A stretch of 64,000 bases of DNA, from assembly GCA_963725315.1 (NCBI GenBank), contig CAVRYA010000008.1, forward strand, positions 48,289-112,288, given 5' to 3'. This DNA is from JBBRHQ01 sp963725315 (GTDB lineage: Bacteria; Actinomycetota; Thermoleophilia; Solirubrobacterales; 70-9). The position numbers and the translations under genes were made by a program. Below, one piece after another: positions 24,931 through 34,243 of the stretch. The notes under the pieces were generated by a model, which was given only the letters and a program-made list of their open reading frames with translations, searched no databases and was not told the origin of the DNA. Position 1 is the first letter of the stretch. Each line of letters starts with the position of its first letter.

Positions 24931-27345
24931 TCAGGGGGTGCTGACGTTCTCGCAGTCGGCGGCAGGTATGTCGGTCGCGTCGGCCTGGACGCCATCGGTT
25001 CCTATCCCACAGCTGATCGCCTCGGCGACGCCGTCCCGGGCGAAGTTGGAGTCGTTGCCGTCGCCGTCGTTGAAGTTGTCGACGCCGGCCTCACCGACTA
25101 GGATGTCGTTGCCACCGACGCCGAGCAGGATGTCGTTGCCCGCTCCACCGAACTCGATGTCATTACCCTCGGCGCCGAACAGGAGGTCGGTGCCGCCGCT
25201 GCCGAGCAGGACGTCGTTGCCCGCCGGCCCGGGCTTTACCCCGGCGGTGCCCGCCGGAGCGACACCGACGATCGTGTTGCCAAGATCGTTGCCCGTGAGG
25301 ACGTCGTTTCCGTTGCTGCCCACCAGGGTGCCGAAGTCGGAATGGATGATGTCCTTCTCGGGCCCGCCGGTCTTGCCGCCCGTCGCGGTCAGGCCCGCAT
25401 TGGGAAGGGTGGCGGTCACCCCGTTCGTCCCGCGGTTGACGATGTCAAGTCCCTGCTGCTGGACCGAAGCGTAGGCAAGGGTGTTCGCCCCGGCGTCGCC
25501 GAACATCTCGTCGTTGCCCAGCCCGGAAACGATCGTGTCGTTGCCCGCAGCTCCATGGATCACCGTGTGGTCGGAGGGCGCGGCGCTTCGGCCGCCGACG
25601 ATGGTGTCGTTGCCGTCGCCACCGTCTATCCGCCCGCGGTCGCCGCCCACCAGGGTGTCGTCGCCCTGGCGGCCAAAGATCGTGTCGTTGCCCGCCGGTG
25701 TGTCGATCACACCGTTGCCCGTGCCGACGGGGGCGGCTCCGACGATCGTGTCGGCCACGTTGCTGCCGATCAGGAAGTCGCCGCTGTTGGAGCCGATCAG
25801 GGTCCGGATGTCGTCGTGGATGATGTCCTTCTCCGGGCCGCCGATCGCCCCGCCGGAGCCGGTCGTCCCGGGCTCGGGAAGCTGGACGAGGACGCCCGTG
25901 CTGCGACTGACGACCTTGATTCCAGCCTGGGTCACGGAAACGTAGGCGAGCGTGTTGGCGCCGGCGTCGCCGAACATCTCGTCGTTGCCCGGCCCGGAGA
26001 CGAGCGTGTCGTCGCCTGCGGCGCCGTGGATGACCGTGTGGTCGGATGCCGCGGCGCTGCGGCCGCCGACGATCGTGTCGTTGCCGTCGCCGCCGTTTAC
26101 CAGCCCGCGTGTCGCCGCCCACCAGGGTGTCGTTGCCGCCTCGGCCGAGGATCGTGTCCGTGCCGGCCGGCGTGTCGACGACCCCGTTGCCGGTGCCCAC
26201 GGGGGCTGCGCCTAGGATCGTGTCGTCGCCGTTGCTGCCGGTCAGGCCGTCGGCGCGGTTGGTGCCGATCAGGGTTCGGATGTCGCTGTGGATGACGTCC
26301 TTCTCCTGGCCGCCGATCGCCCCACCGGAGCCGGTCGCCACCGGGCTCGGGAAGCTGGACGAGGACGCCGGTGCTGCGACTGACGATGCTGAGTCCGCCC
26401 TGGCTGACGGAGACGTAGGCGAGGGTGTTGGACCCGGTGCCGCCGGTCAGGTTGTCGCTGCCGGTTCCTGAAACGAGCGTGTCGTTGCCGTTGCCGCCGT
26501 TGACGAGCGGTGACATTGGCGAAGCTGCGACCGCCGATCACCGTGTCGTCGCCGTCGCCGCCGTTCACCGTGCCGCTGTCGCCGGAAAGAAGCGTGTCGT
26601 TGCCGCCCCCGCCGTTGATCGTGTCACGGCTCTCCGTGCCCGCTGGCTGGGGATCGACGCTGGGCGTGCCGGGGGGCGCCGAGCCGGCGATCGTGTTAGC
26701 CCCGGCGTTGCCGGTCAGGTTGTCGTTGCCGTTGCCGCCGGTGAGGCCCTCGACGTCGGCGGCGATGCTGTCGTTCTCGCCCGCCTGCCCGTTGCCGGTG
26801 GTCGGGGAGGCGCCCGCCGGAAGCACCGCAGTGACCGGGGTAGTGCGCGTGATGCTGGCGGCTGCGATGCCGACGTAGGCGACGCTGTCGGTCCCGGTAC
26901 CGCCGTTGAAGGTGTCGCTCTCCTTGCCGCCGACCAGGGTGTCGTCGCCCGTACCCCCGCTGATCGTTCCAGCGGGGGTGGTCCCGCTGTTGATCACGCC
27001 GGTGTCGTTTCCGTCGCCCAGGTTCTCCACCAGGGAGGTGATGGGGGTGGCGATGGTGGCGGTGCACAGGTACCCCTTGGGAAGCCCAAGGGCCGGCGGT
27101 GTCGGCAGGCATCCCTGCGCGACGGACGCGGTGACCGTGACGTTCGGATTCTGGTCGCCGACGAAATAGACCGTGGCAACCGGCGTGGTCTGCTGCTTGA
27201 CGATCACCGCGGTATTGGTCTCGCCCGCGCCGGCGTTGTAGGTCAGGGTGCCTCCGGAAACCGTGACGCTGGCCGCATGTGCCGCCACCGGCACCGCGAG
27301 GAGTGCGAGGAGGGAGACGAGACACAGCCGGACCGAGCGCAACAT
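24931..27345 (-). pseudogene. RTX-like calcium-binding repeat protein, three frameshifts
   Basis: Begins MLRSVRLCLVSLLALLAVPVAAHA, a clear signal peptide, then about 780 residues of hemolysin-type glycine/aspartate nonapeptide repeats (GGDGNDTIVGG, GGTGDDTLVGG) that bind calcium in beta-roll form outside the cell. Homology changes frame near 26,510, 26,340 and 26,105; each is a +1 change, and three restore the original frame, so the total length is a multiple of three. A longer start at 27412-27414 is possible. A cysteine pair (ISCGIG, AADCEN) closes the protein. Whether the breaks are real or sequence error in repeat DNA is open. Confidence 0.75.
25085..26440 (-). repeat. Long internal repeats of about 155 codons in the RTX-like gene
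   Basis: Three large units share the order: GGDGNDTIVGGRS, then a SNTLAYVSV-type strand, VSRSTGVLVQLPEPG, GGAIGGxEKDxIHxDIRTLIGxN, and GAAPVGTGNG. Two of them are nearly identical over more than 400 bases. Units of this size can recombine, which would change the length of the surface protein. Confidence 0.7.
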
Positions 27346-27503
27346 TCTCGGGACCGTACCCAACGCGAGCCGGCTGAAACCTGCAGTGACCAAAATTCCT
27401 ACTCCCCTGCCCATGGGCCTGCCTTTCGCCTTCATCGGTCCTTTTGGCCGAGCACCCGGCATCACCTTCTCCGACGCTTCCGCCCGGCGACGGCGGGCGA
27501 CGG

Positions 27504-28340
27504 ATGCAGCGCACAACCCGGCGGGGTGTTCTGCCGTTCTCCGGCGAGCCAACGACTGTCGAGCTTCGCCTCCGCGATCGCGATGACCAGGCGAGACTCG
27601 ACGACCTTGCAGGGAGCGTCACGGACCAGCGGGTGCTGGGGGGTCGCGGCGACGACACGATCTTCGCTGGCGGGACCGCACCCGACCAGGTGCTCGAAGC
27701 CGGTGGCCGCGGTGACGATCAGCTCAGCTCGGCGATGAACTTCAGCGGCAGCGCCACTCTGAGCGGAGGCGCGGGCAGGGATGACCTTTCAGCGATCGAG
27801 AACGCAGAGCTGCACATGGATGGAGGCGGCGACGCCGACCGTCTCCAGATAGGGGGGGGTCTGGCATTCCCCGGGGGCGATCATTCCTTTGACGCTGGAA
27901 GTGGAAACGACACCATCTCCTTCACCTTCGGAGACGACAGCGCCTTCCTGCCCGAGGTATCCGCTGGTCGCGGATTCGACACGATCTCGTTCGCGAACGC
28001 CATCCCGAGTGGCGGGGCCGATCTCGATTTCAACACCTGCCCCGCCTGCAGCATTGAGCGGGTAATCGGGTCGCCATTCGCCGACACCCTCACAGGCGAC
28101 GCCAGCTCGACGCGGTTCGACGGAGGCGCCGGCGATGACGTGATCGACCCCGGCGCCGGATGGGACACGGTGTTCGCGGGCGACGGGAACGATCAGGTGA
28201 ACGTCGCCGGCGATCGTGCCTTCGACCTGGCCAGCTGTGGCGCCGACGAGGACACCGCCGTCGCCGACCATCGCGATCTGATCTTCGGCGATTGCGAGAC
28301 GGTCATCCGCGGGGCCGGCCGCTCCGCGACTCCCTGGTAG
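27504..28340 (+). CDS. RTX-like calcium-binding repeat protein
   Basis: About 278 residues from the ATG at 27504 (a TTG at 27444 would add 20). It contains scattered hemolysin-type repeats (LGGRGDDTIFAGG, SGGAGRDDLSA, DAGSGNDTISF, DGGAGDDVIDPG) and three cysteines in the second half. No signal peptide is seen at either start, unlike the divergent RTX-like gene next to it, so it may be N-terminally truncated or exported with another system. It is divergent from that gene and separated by 158 bases. Confidence 0.8.
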   Translation: MQRTTRRGVLPFSGEPTTVELRLRDRDDQARLDDLAGSVTDQRVLGGRGDDTIFAGGTAPDQVLEAGGRGDDQLSSAMNFSGSATLSGGAGRDDLSAIENAELHMDGGGDADRLQIGGGLAFPGGDHSFDAGSGNDTISFTFGDDSAFLPEVSAGRGFDTISFANAIPSGGADLDFNTCPACSIERVIGSPFADTLTGDASSTRFDGGAGDDVIDPGAGWDTVFAGDGNDQVNVAGDRAFDLASCGADEDTAVADHRDLIFGDCETVIRGAGRSATPW

Positions 28341-28428
28341 CCGCTATCCGGTCCTGAACAGCCAGAACCTTCCGGTCAGCGGAGACGAGCGCAATCGAAG
28401 TGACCTACGCGGCGATCGGCACTATTAC

Positions 28429-28578
28429 TCAGCCGCTTTTGCGGGAAAGCCATCCGGCCAGCCCTCCGAGGATTAGCCCGCCCTCCGGTGCCAGGGGGAT
28501 GTCGGTCGTGACGCTGACCAGGATGCCCACAATGAGACCGGCAACCGCTCCGATCGCGATCGCCCCTCCGGTGCTCAT
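28429..28578 (-). CDS. Small glycine-rich membrane protein
   Basis: 49 residues from the ATG at 28576-28578 (a longer reading to 28635 adds 19 weakly conserved residues). Two hydrophobic helices (GGAIAIGAVAGLIVGILVSV and APEGGLILGGLAGWL) with glycine spacing resemble transglycosylase-associated/GlsB-like small proteins, but it is shorter. Ends SRKSG, giving a positive inner tail. Function unknown. Confidence 0.6.
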   Translation of the reverse strand: MSTGGAIAIGAVAGLIVGILVSVTTDIPLAPEGGLILGGLAGWLSRKSG

Positions 28579-28659
28579 TGAGTCGTCCCCCGCGACCCGC
28601 GGAATCGGAGCATCGGCAGAGCCTAGAGCAGACATACACTCGGGCTTCCCAAGCCCTGC

Positions 28660-29469
28660 GTGTCCGAGATCGCAATCACCCTCCTGATCATTGCCCTCGC
28701 GGCTCTGCTCAGCGCTGTCCTGCTCTGGCAGAGGGAGCGGCGGCGGGTCGCCAGCCTCGAGGACGAGCTTGCCCGCGAGAGAGCCAAGCCCCAGAGCCGC
28801 GCGCTTGCCCAGCAGCTCGCCCCGCTCAAGTCGGTTCTTCAGCGGGCGGCCCGAGTCAGGGAGGAAGGGCTCAGCGGGGTGCTGTGGAGCTCCTTCGAGG
28901 AGTTCGCCGGTTGGGCCGAGGAGGCCGAGCCCGAGCTACGCCAGCTTGCAGCCCGCGACGGCACCCTGACCATCCTCTTCACGGACATCGAGGACTCGAC
29001 CGCGCTCAACGAGCAGCTCGGCGACAAGGCGTGGATGAAGGTCCTGAGCGCCCATGACCAGATAGTCCGCAGGTGCGCCGGCAGGCACGGTGGCCACGTC
29101 GTCAAGTCGCAGGGCGACGGCTTCATGATCGCCTTCGCCGCCCCGGAGGAGGCGATCCGCTCGGCGGTCGAGGTGCAGCGCGGGCTGGCTTCCGGCCCGC
29201 GCCGCCTGCGCGGCCCTGGGGTTGCGGTGAGGATCGGCATCCACACCGGACCGGCGCTCGAGAAGGGCGGCGACCTGTTCGGCCGCAACGTGGCGCTTGC
29301 GGCCCGGGTCGCCGACAAGGCTCGGGGAGCCGAGATCCTGATCACCGCCGAGGCGTGGGAGGCGGCCGGCGAGGGCGACCAGCTACCTCTCGCCGAGCGC
29401 CGCGAGGTCGAGCTCAAGGGGCTGCCCGGGCGGTGGACGGTGATAGAGGTCGACTGGCGGGAGACCTGA
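28660..29469 (+). CDS. Membrane-anchored class III adenylate/guanylate cyclase
   Basis: 269 residues, GTG start. One N-terminal membrane helix (ITLLIIALAALLSAVLLW), a helical linker, then a class III cyclase domain from about residue 105. The catalytic set appears complete: FTDIEDST and SQGDGFM give both metal-binding aspartates, the Lys before the second motif fits purine recognition, and GRNVALAARVAD has the transition-state Asn and Arg. It makes cAMP (or cGMP); a cNMP-binding protein is encoded in the hydrogenase operon 24 kb away, but a link is only a guess. Confidence 0.92.
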   Translation: MSEIAITLLIIALAALLSAVLLWQRERRRVASLEDELARERAKPQSRALAQQLAPLKSVLQRAARVREEGLSGVLWSSFEEFAGWAEEAEPELRQLAARDGTLTILFTDIEDSTALNEQLGDKAWMKVLSAHDQIVRRCAGRHGGHVVKSQGDGFMIAFAAPEEAIRSAVEVQRGLASGPRRLRGPGVAVRIGIHTGPALEKGGDLFGRNVALAARVADKARGAEILITAEAWEAAGEGDQLPLAERREVELKGLPGRWTVIEVDWRET

Positions 29470-29476
29470 ACCGAGC

Positions 29477-29887
29477 TCAGGTGATCTCCGCGGCGCCGTC
29501 CCATCCCGGCGGCGGAAAGCCGGTCTGGGTCACCCGCAGGATGCGGTGATCGCGGAACTCGATCACCTGCGCCAGTTGCGGCATCTCGAGCGGGATGCGA
29601 GTGTCGCGGGCGGTTCCCTCCACTCGGGCCCGAACAAGCGCAGCGCCGTCGTCTCGCAGCCGCAGCTCCTCGATCACCGGGTCCCAGTCGGGGAAGACCT
29701 CGTTGATGTCGCTCATCAGGGCCTGCACCCCGATGTGGCCGTGGTAGGCGGTCTCGCCAAGCGCGGCGCTGGCCGCTCCGACCAGCCACTCGCACTCGGG
29801 GTCATAGAGCGCCGCCGCCGCATCGGCGTCGCGCTTGCGGAAGGCCGCATAGGACCGCTGGCATAGGTCGACGCGCCAATTGCCCAT
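29477..29887 (-). CDS. SnoaL-like protein (stand-alone NTF2 family)
   Basis: 136 residues from the ATG at 29885-29887. First helix DLCQRSYAAFRKRDADAAAAL, then YDPECEWLVGAASAALGETAYHGH (the family's Asp-Pro-x-x-x-Trp block) and a pocket strand (ARVEGTARDTRIP). Same superfamily as the array at 9632-13456 but without the array's MSQENVEIVRR start or AAGL-x-E tail, so it is not part of that amplification. It is convergent with the cyclase gene, with only seven bases between stops. Confidence 0.87.
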   Translation of the reverse strand: MGNWRVDLCQRSYAAFRKRDADAAAALYDPECEWLVGAASAALGETAYHGHIGVQALMSDINEVFPDWDPVIEELRLRDDGAALVRARVEGTARDTRIPLEMPQLAQVIEFRDHRILRVTQTGFPPPGWDGAAEIT

Positions 29888-29898
29888 AAGTCGCCAGC

Positions 29899-30714
29899 CT
29901 AGTACCGGCCTCCCGTCCAGCCGATCTGGATCCGGGTGGGCTCGGCCAGGAACAGGTAATACACGGCGAGGCCCCCGCTGTAGAGGAGGAAGGCGACATA
30001 GACGATCAGGCTCCGCAGCTCGCCGCCGCCGGCCTCTCCGAAGCGATCGATGAACGGGGCGAGGAGGATGACGTCGTAGGCGAGAAAGCCGGCGAGCTGG
30101 CCTGCGGCGTTGCTCCAGCGGGGATGCAGGAAGCCGTGGAGGAAGTAGACCGCAGCGCCGAGATAGACGAATCCGAACATCACCGAGGACTCCGAGGTCA
30201 GGGGCCAGGGAAAGATGTCGGCGTGGAAGATCAGCGCCGTGCCGGCACCGACGAGGATCACCGCAAAGGCGGCGAAGGAGAAGCGGACCACGGCCGGCAT
30301 CGGGCGCGGATCGACCCATTCGATCTGGCGCGACCAGGCAAAGGCCGCGAGCGAGCCAAGAGAGGCGAGGCCGAAAACGAGCAGAAATGGCGCCAGCTCC
30401 GGCTGCCCGGGGTCCCCGAGCAGGGTGGCGACATAGGCGAACATCCCCGCATACATCACCGCGAGGTCGATGGCTCCGGCACGCATCGCCGCGAGCTCGC
30501 CGCTGAGGGCGATCCAGAGCAGCGGGATCGCGATCGCCGCGAGGATCGAGCCGATGAAAATGTAGCTGAGGGGTGCGGCCGGCCACGGCCAGAGGGTCGT
30601 CGCCCAGGTGAGCTCGGCGAAGAATCCGCCGGCGAGGACCAGCGAGAGAATGCTGACTGTGACGAAGGTTGGTCGGATGCTTCTCAACGGGGTGCGTCTG
30701 CACGCTACCGACAC
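29899..30714 (-). CDS. Integral membrane protein, about seven helices
   Basis: 271 residues, unrecognised family. Hydrophobic helices start near residues 17, 47, 84, 108, 143, 172 and 235. Short conserved-looking loops include DPGQPELAPF, IEWVDPRPMPAV and LHGFLHPRWSNAAGQL; the last has two His residues on a loop next to a helix. The overall form suggests a small polytopic sensor or permease. It is followed at 11 bases by the SnoaL-like gene, probably one transcript. Confidence 0.75.
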   Translation of the reverse strand: MSVACRRTPLRSIRPTFVTVSILSLVLAGGFFAELTWATTLWPWPAAPLSYIFIGSILAAIAIPLLWIALSGELAAMRAGAIDLAVMYAGMFAYVATLLGDPGQPELAPFLLVFGLASLGSLAAFAWSRQIEWVDPRPMPAVVRFSFAAFAVILVGAGTALIFHADIFPWPLTSESSVMFGFVYLGAAVYFLHGFLHPRWSNAAGQLAGFLAYDVILLAPFIDRFGEAGGGELRSLIVYVAFLLYSGGLAVYYLFLAEPTRIQIGWTGGRY

Positions 30715-30770
30715 CGCGCTAACTTTTTCCCACCGCGCCGGGACTCGAAACTAGAGGGGGTCGGCTGCGC

Positions 30771-31391
30771 ATGAGAGAACTGAAGCCCTGGACCCTGCCG
30801 CTGATCGTCGCGGCGATAGCCGTTCCGCCGATCGCCGGCTTCCTCACCGCCGGGCCGGCGCTCGGCGTGGCGCTCGGCTTCCTCGCGGTGACGACCCTGG
30901 TCTGGATCGCGGTGCGCGAGGCGCCGCGGGGGCCGATCGAGACGGCCAGCGCCGATGACGAGCGTCGACACCTGCTGATCGTGCTCAGCCGGGCGCTGGG
31001 CGACCCGGAGGCGATTGAGAGAATCGCGGACGCCTACCGCACCGAGCAGGCGGCGGGCGGCGCCGAGGTCCTCCTCCTGGCGCCGGCGAAGGGCCGGCTG
31101 CTGGACCGCTGGGCGACCGACCTGGGTCCGGCGCGAAGCGAGGCGCAGCGCAAGCTGGTGCTCAGCGTTGCCTCCCTGGGCAAGGCCGATGTCGCCGCGG
31201 AGGCGGCGGTCGGCGACGAGGACCTGGTGCAGGCGGTCGAGGACCGCCTCCGCGAGTACCCCGCCGACGCGGTGATCCTGGTCACCGGTACCCCCGCGGA
31301 GGACCCCGACGGTGAGCGCGCCGCGGCAGAGTTGGCGGAGCGCCTCCGGCAGCCTTTCGAGCGGGTGATCGAGGCCAACCCGGCGAGCTGA
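30771..31391 (+). CDS. Membrane-anchored protein with Usp-like domain
   Basis: 206 residues. Two N-terminal membrane helices (WTLPLIVAAIAVPPIAGFLT and LGVALGFLAVTTLVWIAV), then a soluble alpha/beta domain from about residue 60 with strand patterns HLLIVLSRALGD, AEVLLLAPA and DAVILVTGTP, resembling universal-stress/Rossmann-type folds but lacking the Usp ATP-binding GxxGxxxxS. Unknown role. Divergent from the polytopic membrane protein. Confidence 0.72.
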   Translation: MRELKPWTLPLIVAAIAVPPIAGFLTAGPALGVALGFLAVTTLVWIAVREAPRGPIETASADDERRHLLIVLSRALGDPEAIERIADAYRTEQAAGGAEVLLLAPAKGRLLDRWATDLGPARSEAQRKLVLSVASLGKADVAAEAAVGDEDLVQAVEDRLREYPADAVILVTGTPAEDPDGERAAAELAERLRQPFERVIEANPAS

Positions 31392-32183
31392 TCAGTCGAT
31401 CAGGCGCAGGGTCATGCGGTGTACGGCGAGGCGCCACATCCCGAAGGAGAAACCGAGCAGCGCCAGCACCCGCAACACGTCCACGGGTTCGAATCCGAAG
31501 GCGGCGCCTCGCACCAGCTCGACCAGCTGGTAGAGGGGATTGAACTGCGCCGCGATCTGGAATCCCTGCGGCAGCTGGTCGATCGGGAAGAAGGTCCCGG
31601 CGACCAAAAACAGCGGCGTGATCACCACCGTGGTCACGTAGTTGAACTGGTCGATCTTGGCGACCGTGGCGGCGACGGCCATGCCGAAAGCGGCGAAACC
31701 GAGCGCCGTGATGAACCCGAAGAACGGCACCAGCAGCATCCCCGGGGTCGGATCGAGGCCGAAGGCGAAGGAGACGATCAACGGGAAGCAGCCGTAGAAG
31801 CCGGCGCGAAGCGAGATCCAGAGAATCTCCGCGGTGACCAGCTCCTCGACGTCGACCGGCGCGGCGAGGATCGCGTCGTAGGTCCTCTGGAAGCGGTGCT
31901 TGACGAAAGTCCCGAACATCGCCGGGAAGGCGGCCGAGAAGATCACCGCCGTCGCCACCATCCCGGTTCCGACGAACTCGACGTAGGAGAGACCGTCGAC
32001 GCCGTTGACGATCGTCGCGCCGAGGCCGAGGCCGAAGGCGAGCAGGTAGATGGTCGGCTCCAGCAGGGCGGAGAAGGTCGTCGCCTTCCAGAAGGTTCGG
32101 AAGTTCGCGACCTCGCGGCTCATCACACCGGTGATCGCGGCGGGCTCGAGCCGCCGCATGCGGGGACGCGTCTGGCGGCTCAT
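31392..32183 (-). CDS. ABC-2 type exporter permease
   Basis: 263 residues, six membrane helices in the ABC-2 permease pattern (NodJ/DrrB relatives): the first helix follows FRTFWKATTFSALLEP, and FVKHRFQRTYDAILAAPV is the conserved coupling segment. FLVAGTFFPIDQLPQGFQ before the last helices is typical. It overlaps the ATPase gene by the ATGA arrangement, so the two are translationally coupled and form one exporter. Cargo unknown; drug or lipid-like compounds are usual. Confidence 0.93.
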   Translation of the reverse strand: MSRQTRPRMRRLEPAAITGVMSREVANFRTFWKATTFSALLEPTIYLLAFGLGLGATIVNGVDGLSYVEFVGTGMVATAVIFSAAFPAMFGTFVKHRFQRTYDAILAAPVDVEELVTAEILWISLRAGFYGCFPLIVSFAFGLDPTPGMLLVPFFGFITALGFAAFGMAVAATVAKIDQFNYVTTVVITPLFLVAGTFFPIDQLPQGFQIAAQFNPLYQLVELVRGAAFGFEPVDVLRVLALLGFSFGMWRLAVHRMTLRLID

Positions 32184-33091
32184 TCGGCCTCCTCGCCGGT
32201 GAGCAGGACGAAGACGTCCTCCAGTGATGCGGCCCGCTTCACTGCGTCATCGGGCACCGATCCGTTGCTCGAGCGTTCCGCCCCGACGATCGCGATCGCC
32301 GGGCCTGCCGGCCTCACCGAGAGCCCGTCCTCCTCCGCCTGCTCCCTGACCTCCGCGAGCCGTTCCGGTGGCCCGTAGACCTCGGCCGTCTCGCGCCCCG
32401 CGTACTCGACGATCAGCTCCGCCGGACGGCCGCGGGCGACGACCCTTCCCTGCGCCATCACCGCGACTTCGTCGGCGAGGCGCTCGGCCTCCTCGATGTA
32501 GTGGGTGGACATGAGGATCGTCGCCCCGCCGTTGCGCAGGCCGTCGATCAGCGACCACAGCTCGGTGCGGATCTGCGGGTCGAGGCCGACCGTCGGCTCA
32601 TCGAGCAGGACGAGGCGAGGCTCGTGAACGAGCCCCCTGGCAAGCAGCAGCCGGCGGCGCATTCCTCCCGAGAGCTCATCGACCGCGTCCCTGCGGCGGT
32701 CGCGCAAGCGGGCGAGGCCGAGCGCCCGGTCAACCGCCGCGCCGACGTCGGTCACCCGGTAGAGGCGGGCGAAGACCGCGAGGTTGTCCTCGACGGTGAC
32801 GTCGACGTCGAGGTTGTCGAGCTGGGGAACGACGCCCATCTCGGCGCGAGCGGCCTTGGCGTCCAGCGGAAGCTCGTGCCCGAGCACCCGCAGCTCCCCT
32901 GAATCGGGGATCGCCTGGCCGGTCAGCAGTCGCATGGTGGTCGACTTGCCGGCGCCGTTCGGCCCGAGCAGGCCGAGGCAGATGCCGGCCGGCACATCAA
33001 GGTCAAGGCCGTCCACAGCGGTGATCTTGCCGAACGTCTTGACGACGCCGCGCAGTTCGATCGCGTTCGTCTTGTCCTGATCGTCGCTCAC
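32180..33091 (-). CDS. ABC exporter ATP-binding protein (DrrA-like)
   Basis: 303 residues. Walker A GPNGAGKS, Q-loop VVPQLDNL, signature LSGGMRRRL, Walker B LVLLDEPTVGLD and the switch His in STHYIEEAE are all present. The C-terminal 70 residues resemble the DrrA regulatory extension. The GTG start at 33089-33091 is where homology begins, although GGAGG is only one base away from it, an unusually short spacing; upstream in-frame sequence (33,092-33,457) overlaps the divergent secreted-protein gene and is not credible coding DNA. Confidence 0.92.
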   Translation of the reverse strand: MSDDQDKTNAIELRGVVKTFGKITAVDGLDLDVPAGICLGLLGPNGAGKSTTMRLLTGQAIPDSGELRVLGHELPLDAKAARAEMGVVPQLDNLDVDVTVEDNLAVFARLYRVTDVGAAVDRALGLARLRDRRRDAVDELSGGMRRRLLLARGLVHEPRLVLLDEPTVGLDPQIRTELWSLIDGLRNGGATILMSTHYIEEAERLADEVAVMAQGRVVARGRPAELIVEYAGRETAEVYGPPERLAEVREQAEEDGLSVRPAGPAIAIVGAERSSNGSVPDDAVKRAASLEDVFVLLTGEEAE

Positions 33092-33167
33092 TCCTCCAGG
33101 GTAGAGAGCCGCGAGCCGGGCGCTTTCCCGCTCAAGTTCGGCTCGCCGTGGGCCGATAGGGAGTCCT

Positions 33168-34061
33168 ATGTTCAAGCGGAGCCAGACTCGGATGGCCCGG
33201 ATCGTGGCGGGCTGCGCCTGCCTGACGGCGCTCGCCGGAGGCTCGGTCGCACTCGCGAGCGGCGGGGCGGCGTCGAGCAAGGTGACCATCGATTCCCACA
33301 AGGTCGGGTCGGCCACCGCACAGTGCCACCGCGGATCCGGCGTGATCGCCGCTGGCTTCGGCTCCCCCAACTTCAGCCCCGGGAACAACCAGGCCGCCGT
33401 CGCGCGGATCGGCTCGCAGCGGGTCGGCAAGCGCAAGCTGAAGACGACTGCCTTCAACTTCGGTGAGCAGTCCGGAACCCTCGACTCGGTGGCCTACTGC
33501 TCCCGTGCCGGGCGGAAGGTCCGGGTGGCCTCGTACAAGGCCTTTGTCGGACCCCAGTCCGCCGGCGTCGCGGTCGCGACCTGCCCGGGCCGCAGCAGGG
33601 TGGTCGGCGGCGGATTCGCCAGCCCCGGTTTCTCCGCCGCGGCGGCGCCGCGGGTGATCACAATGACCTCAAAGCGGGTCGGTCCTGATCAGTGGCGGGT
33701 GGAGGGCTTCAACCTGGGCAACGACAACGGAAACACCAGCTCCGATCCCCATCCCGGGACGCTGATCGCCTACGCCTACTGCCTCGACGACGCGCCGAGG
33801 ATCATCGTCCGCCACAGGCGGGTCTCGGCCGGCGTCCGCGGCGCGGTCAAGTCGTTCAAGGTCCGCTGCCCGCGCCGCACCAAGGCGCTGTCTGGCGGGT
33901 TCGACGGCAACCTCTACCTCTCGGCCAACGCGAAGGCTGCCGGCGCGATCATCTCCAAGCGTGCCGCCCACGGGCGCGCCTGGCGGCTGGGGGCGGTGAG
34001 CATCTCGGAGCGTCCTGCGAAGTCGACCGGGTACGCCTACTGCGTGCCCCGGCACCACTAG
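33168..34061 (+). CDS. Secreted protein with three cysteine-paired repeats
   Basis: 297 residues. Signal peptide in the first 31 residues (ARIVAGCACLTALAGGSVALAS). The mature part holds three related units of about 85 residues, each starting with a Cys in CxxxSx-like sequence (QCHRGSGVIAAGFGSP, TCPGRSRVVGGGFASP, RCPRRTKALSGGFDGN) and ending with a second Cys after a Tyr (SVAYCS, AYAYCL, GYAYCV). The one-Cys-each-end pattern suggests one disulfide per unit and a beta-sandwich. Family not recognised; extracellular adhesion or binding is plausible. Confidence 0.8.
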   Translation: MFKRSQTRMARIVAGCACLTALAGGSVALASGGAASSKVTIDSHKVGSATAQCHRGSGVIAAGFGSPNFSPGNNQAAVARIGSQRVGKRKLKTTAFNFGEQSGTLDSVAYCSRAGRKVRVASYKAFVGPQSAGVAVATCPGRSRVVGGGFASPGFSAAAAPRVITMTSKRVGPDQWRVEGFNLGNDNGNTSSDPHPGTLIAYAYCLDDAPRIIVRHRRVSAGVRGAVKSFKVRCPRRTKALSGGFDGNLYLSANAKAAGAIISKRAAHGRAWRLGAVSISERPAKSTGYAYCVPRHH

Positions 34062-34243
34062 ACCAGGCTTCCTCCAGATCCCACGGCGGCGTCATCCGGC
34101 GCTGATGCCCCCGATCCGGCAGCCGATGTGAGCGCAGGACGTTGAGGGCTTCACCGCGGTCCGCGAGCCGTTAGTGTCCGTGCTCAGGGAACAGAGGCCG
34201 GGAGAGGTCGTTGCCGGCAGGCGTTTGAACGAGAGGAGCTGGG

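Noticed and set aside
32180..33457. Longer ABC ATPase beginning near 33457
   Set aside because: The extra N-terminal sequence has no homology and overlaps the divergent secreted-protein gene whose signal peptide is clear.
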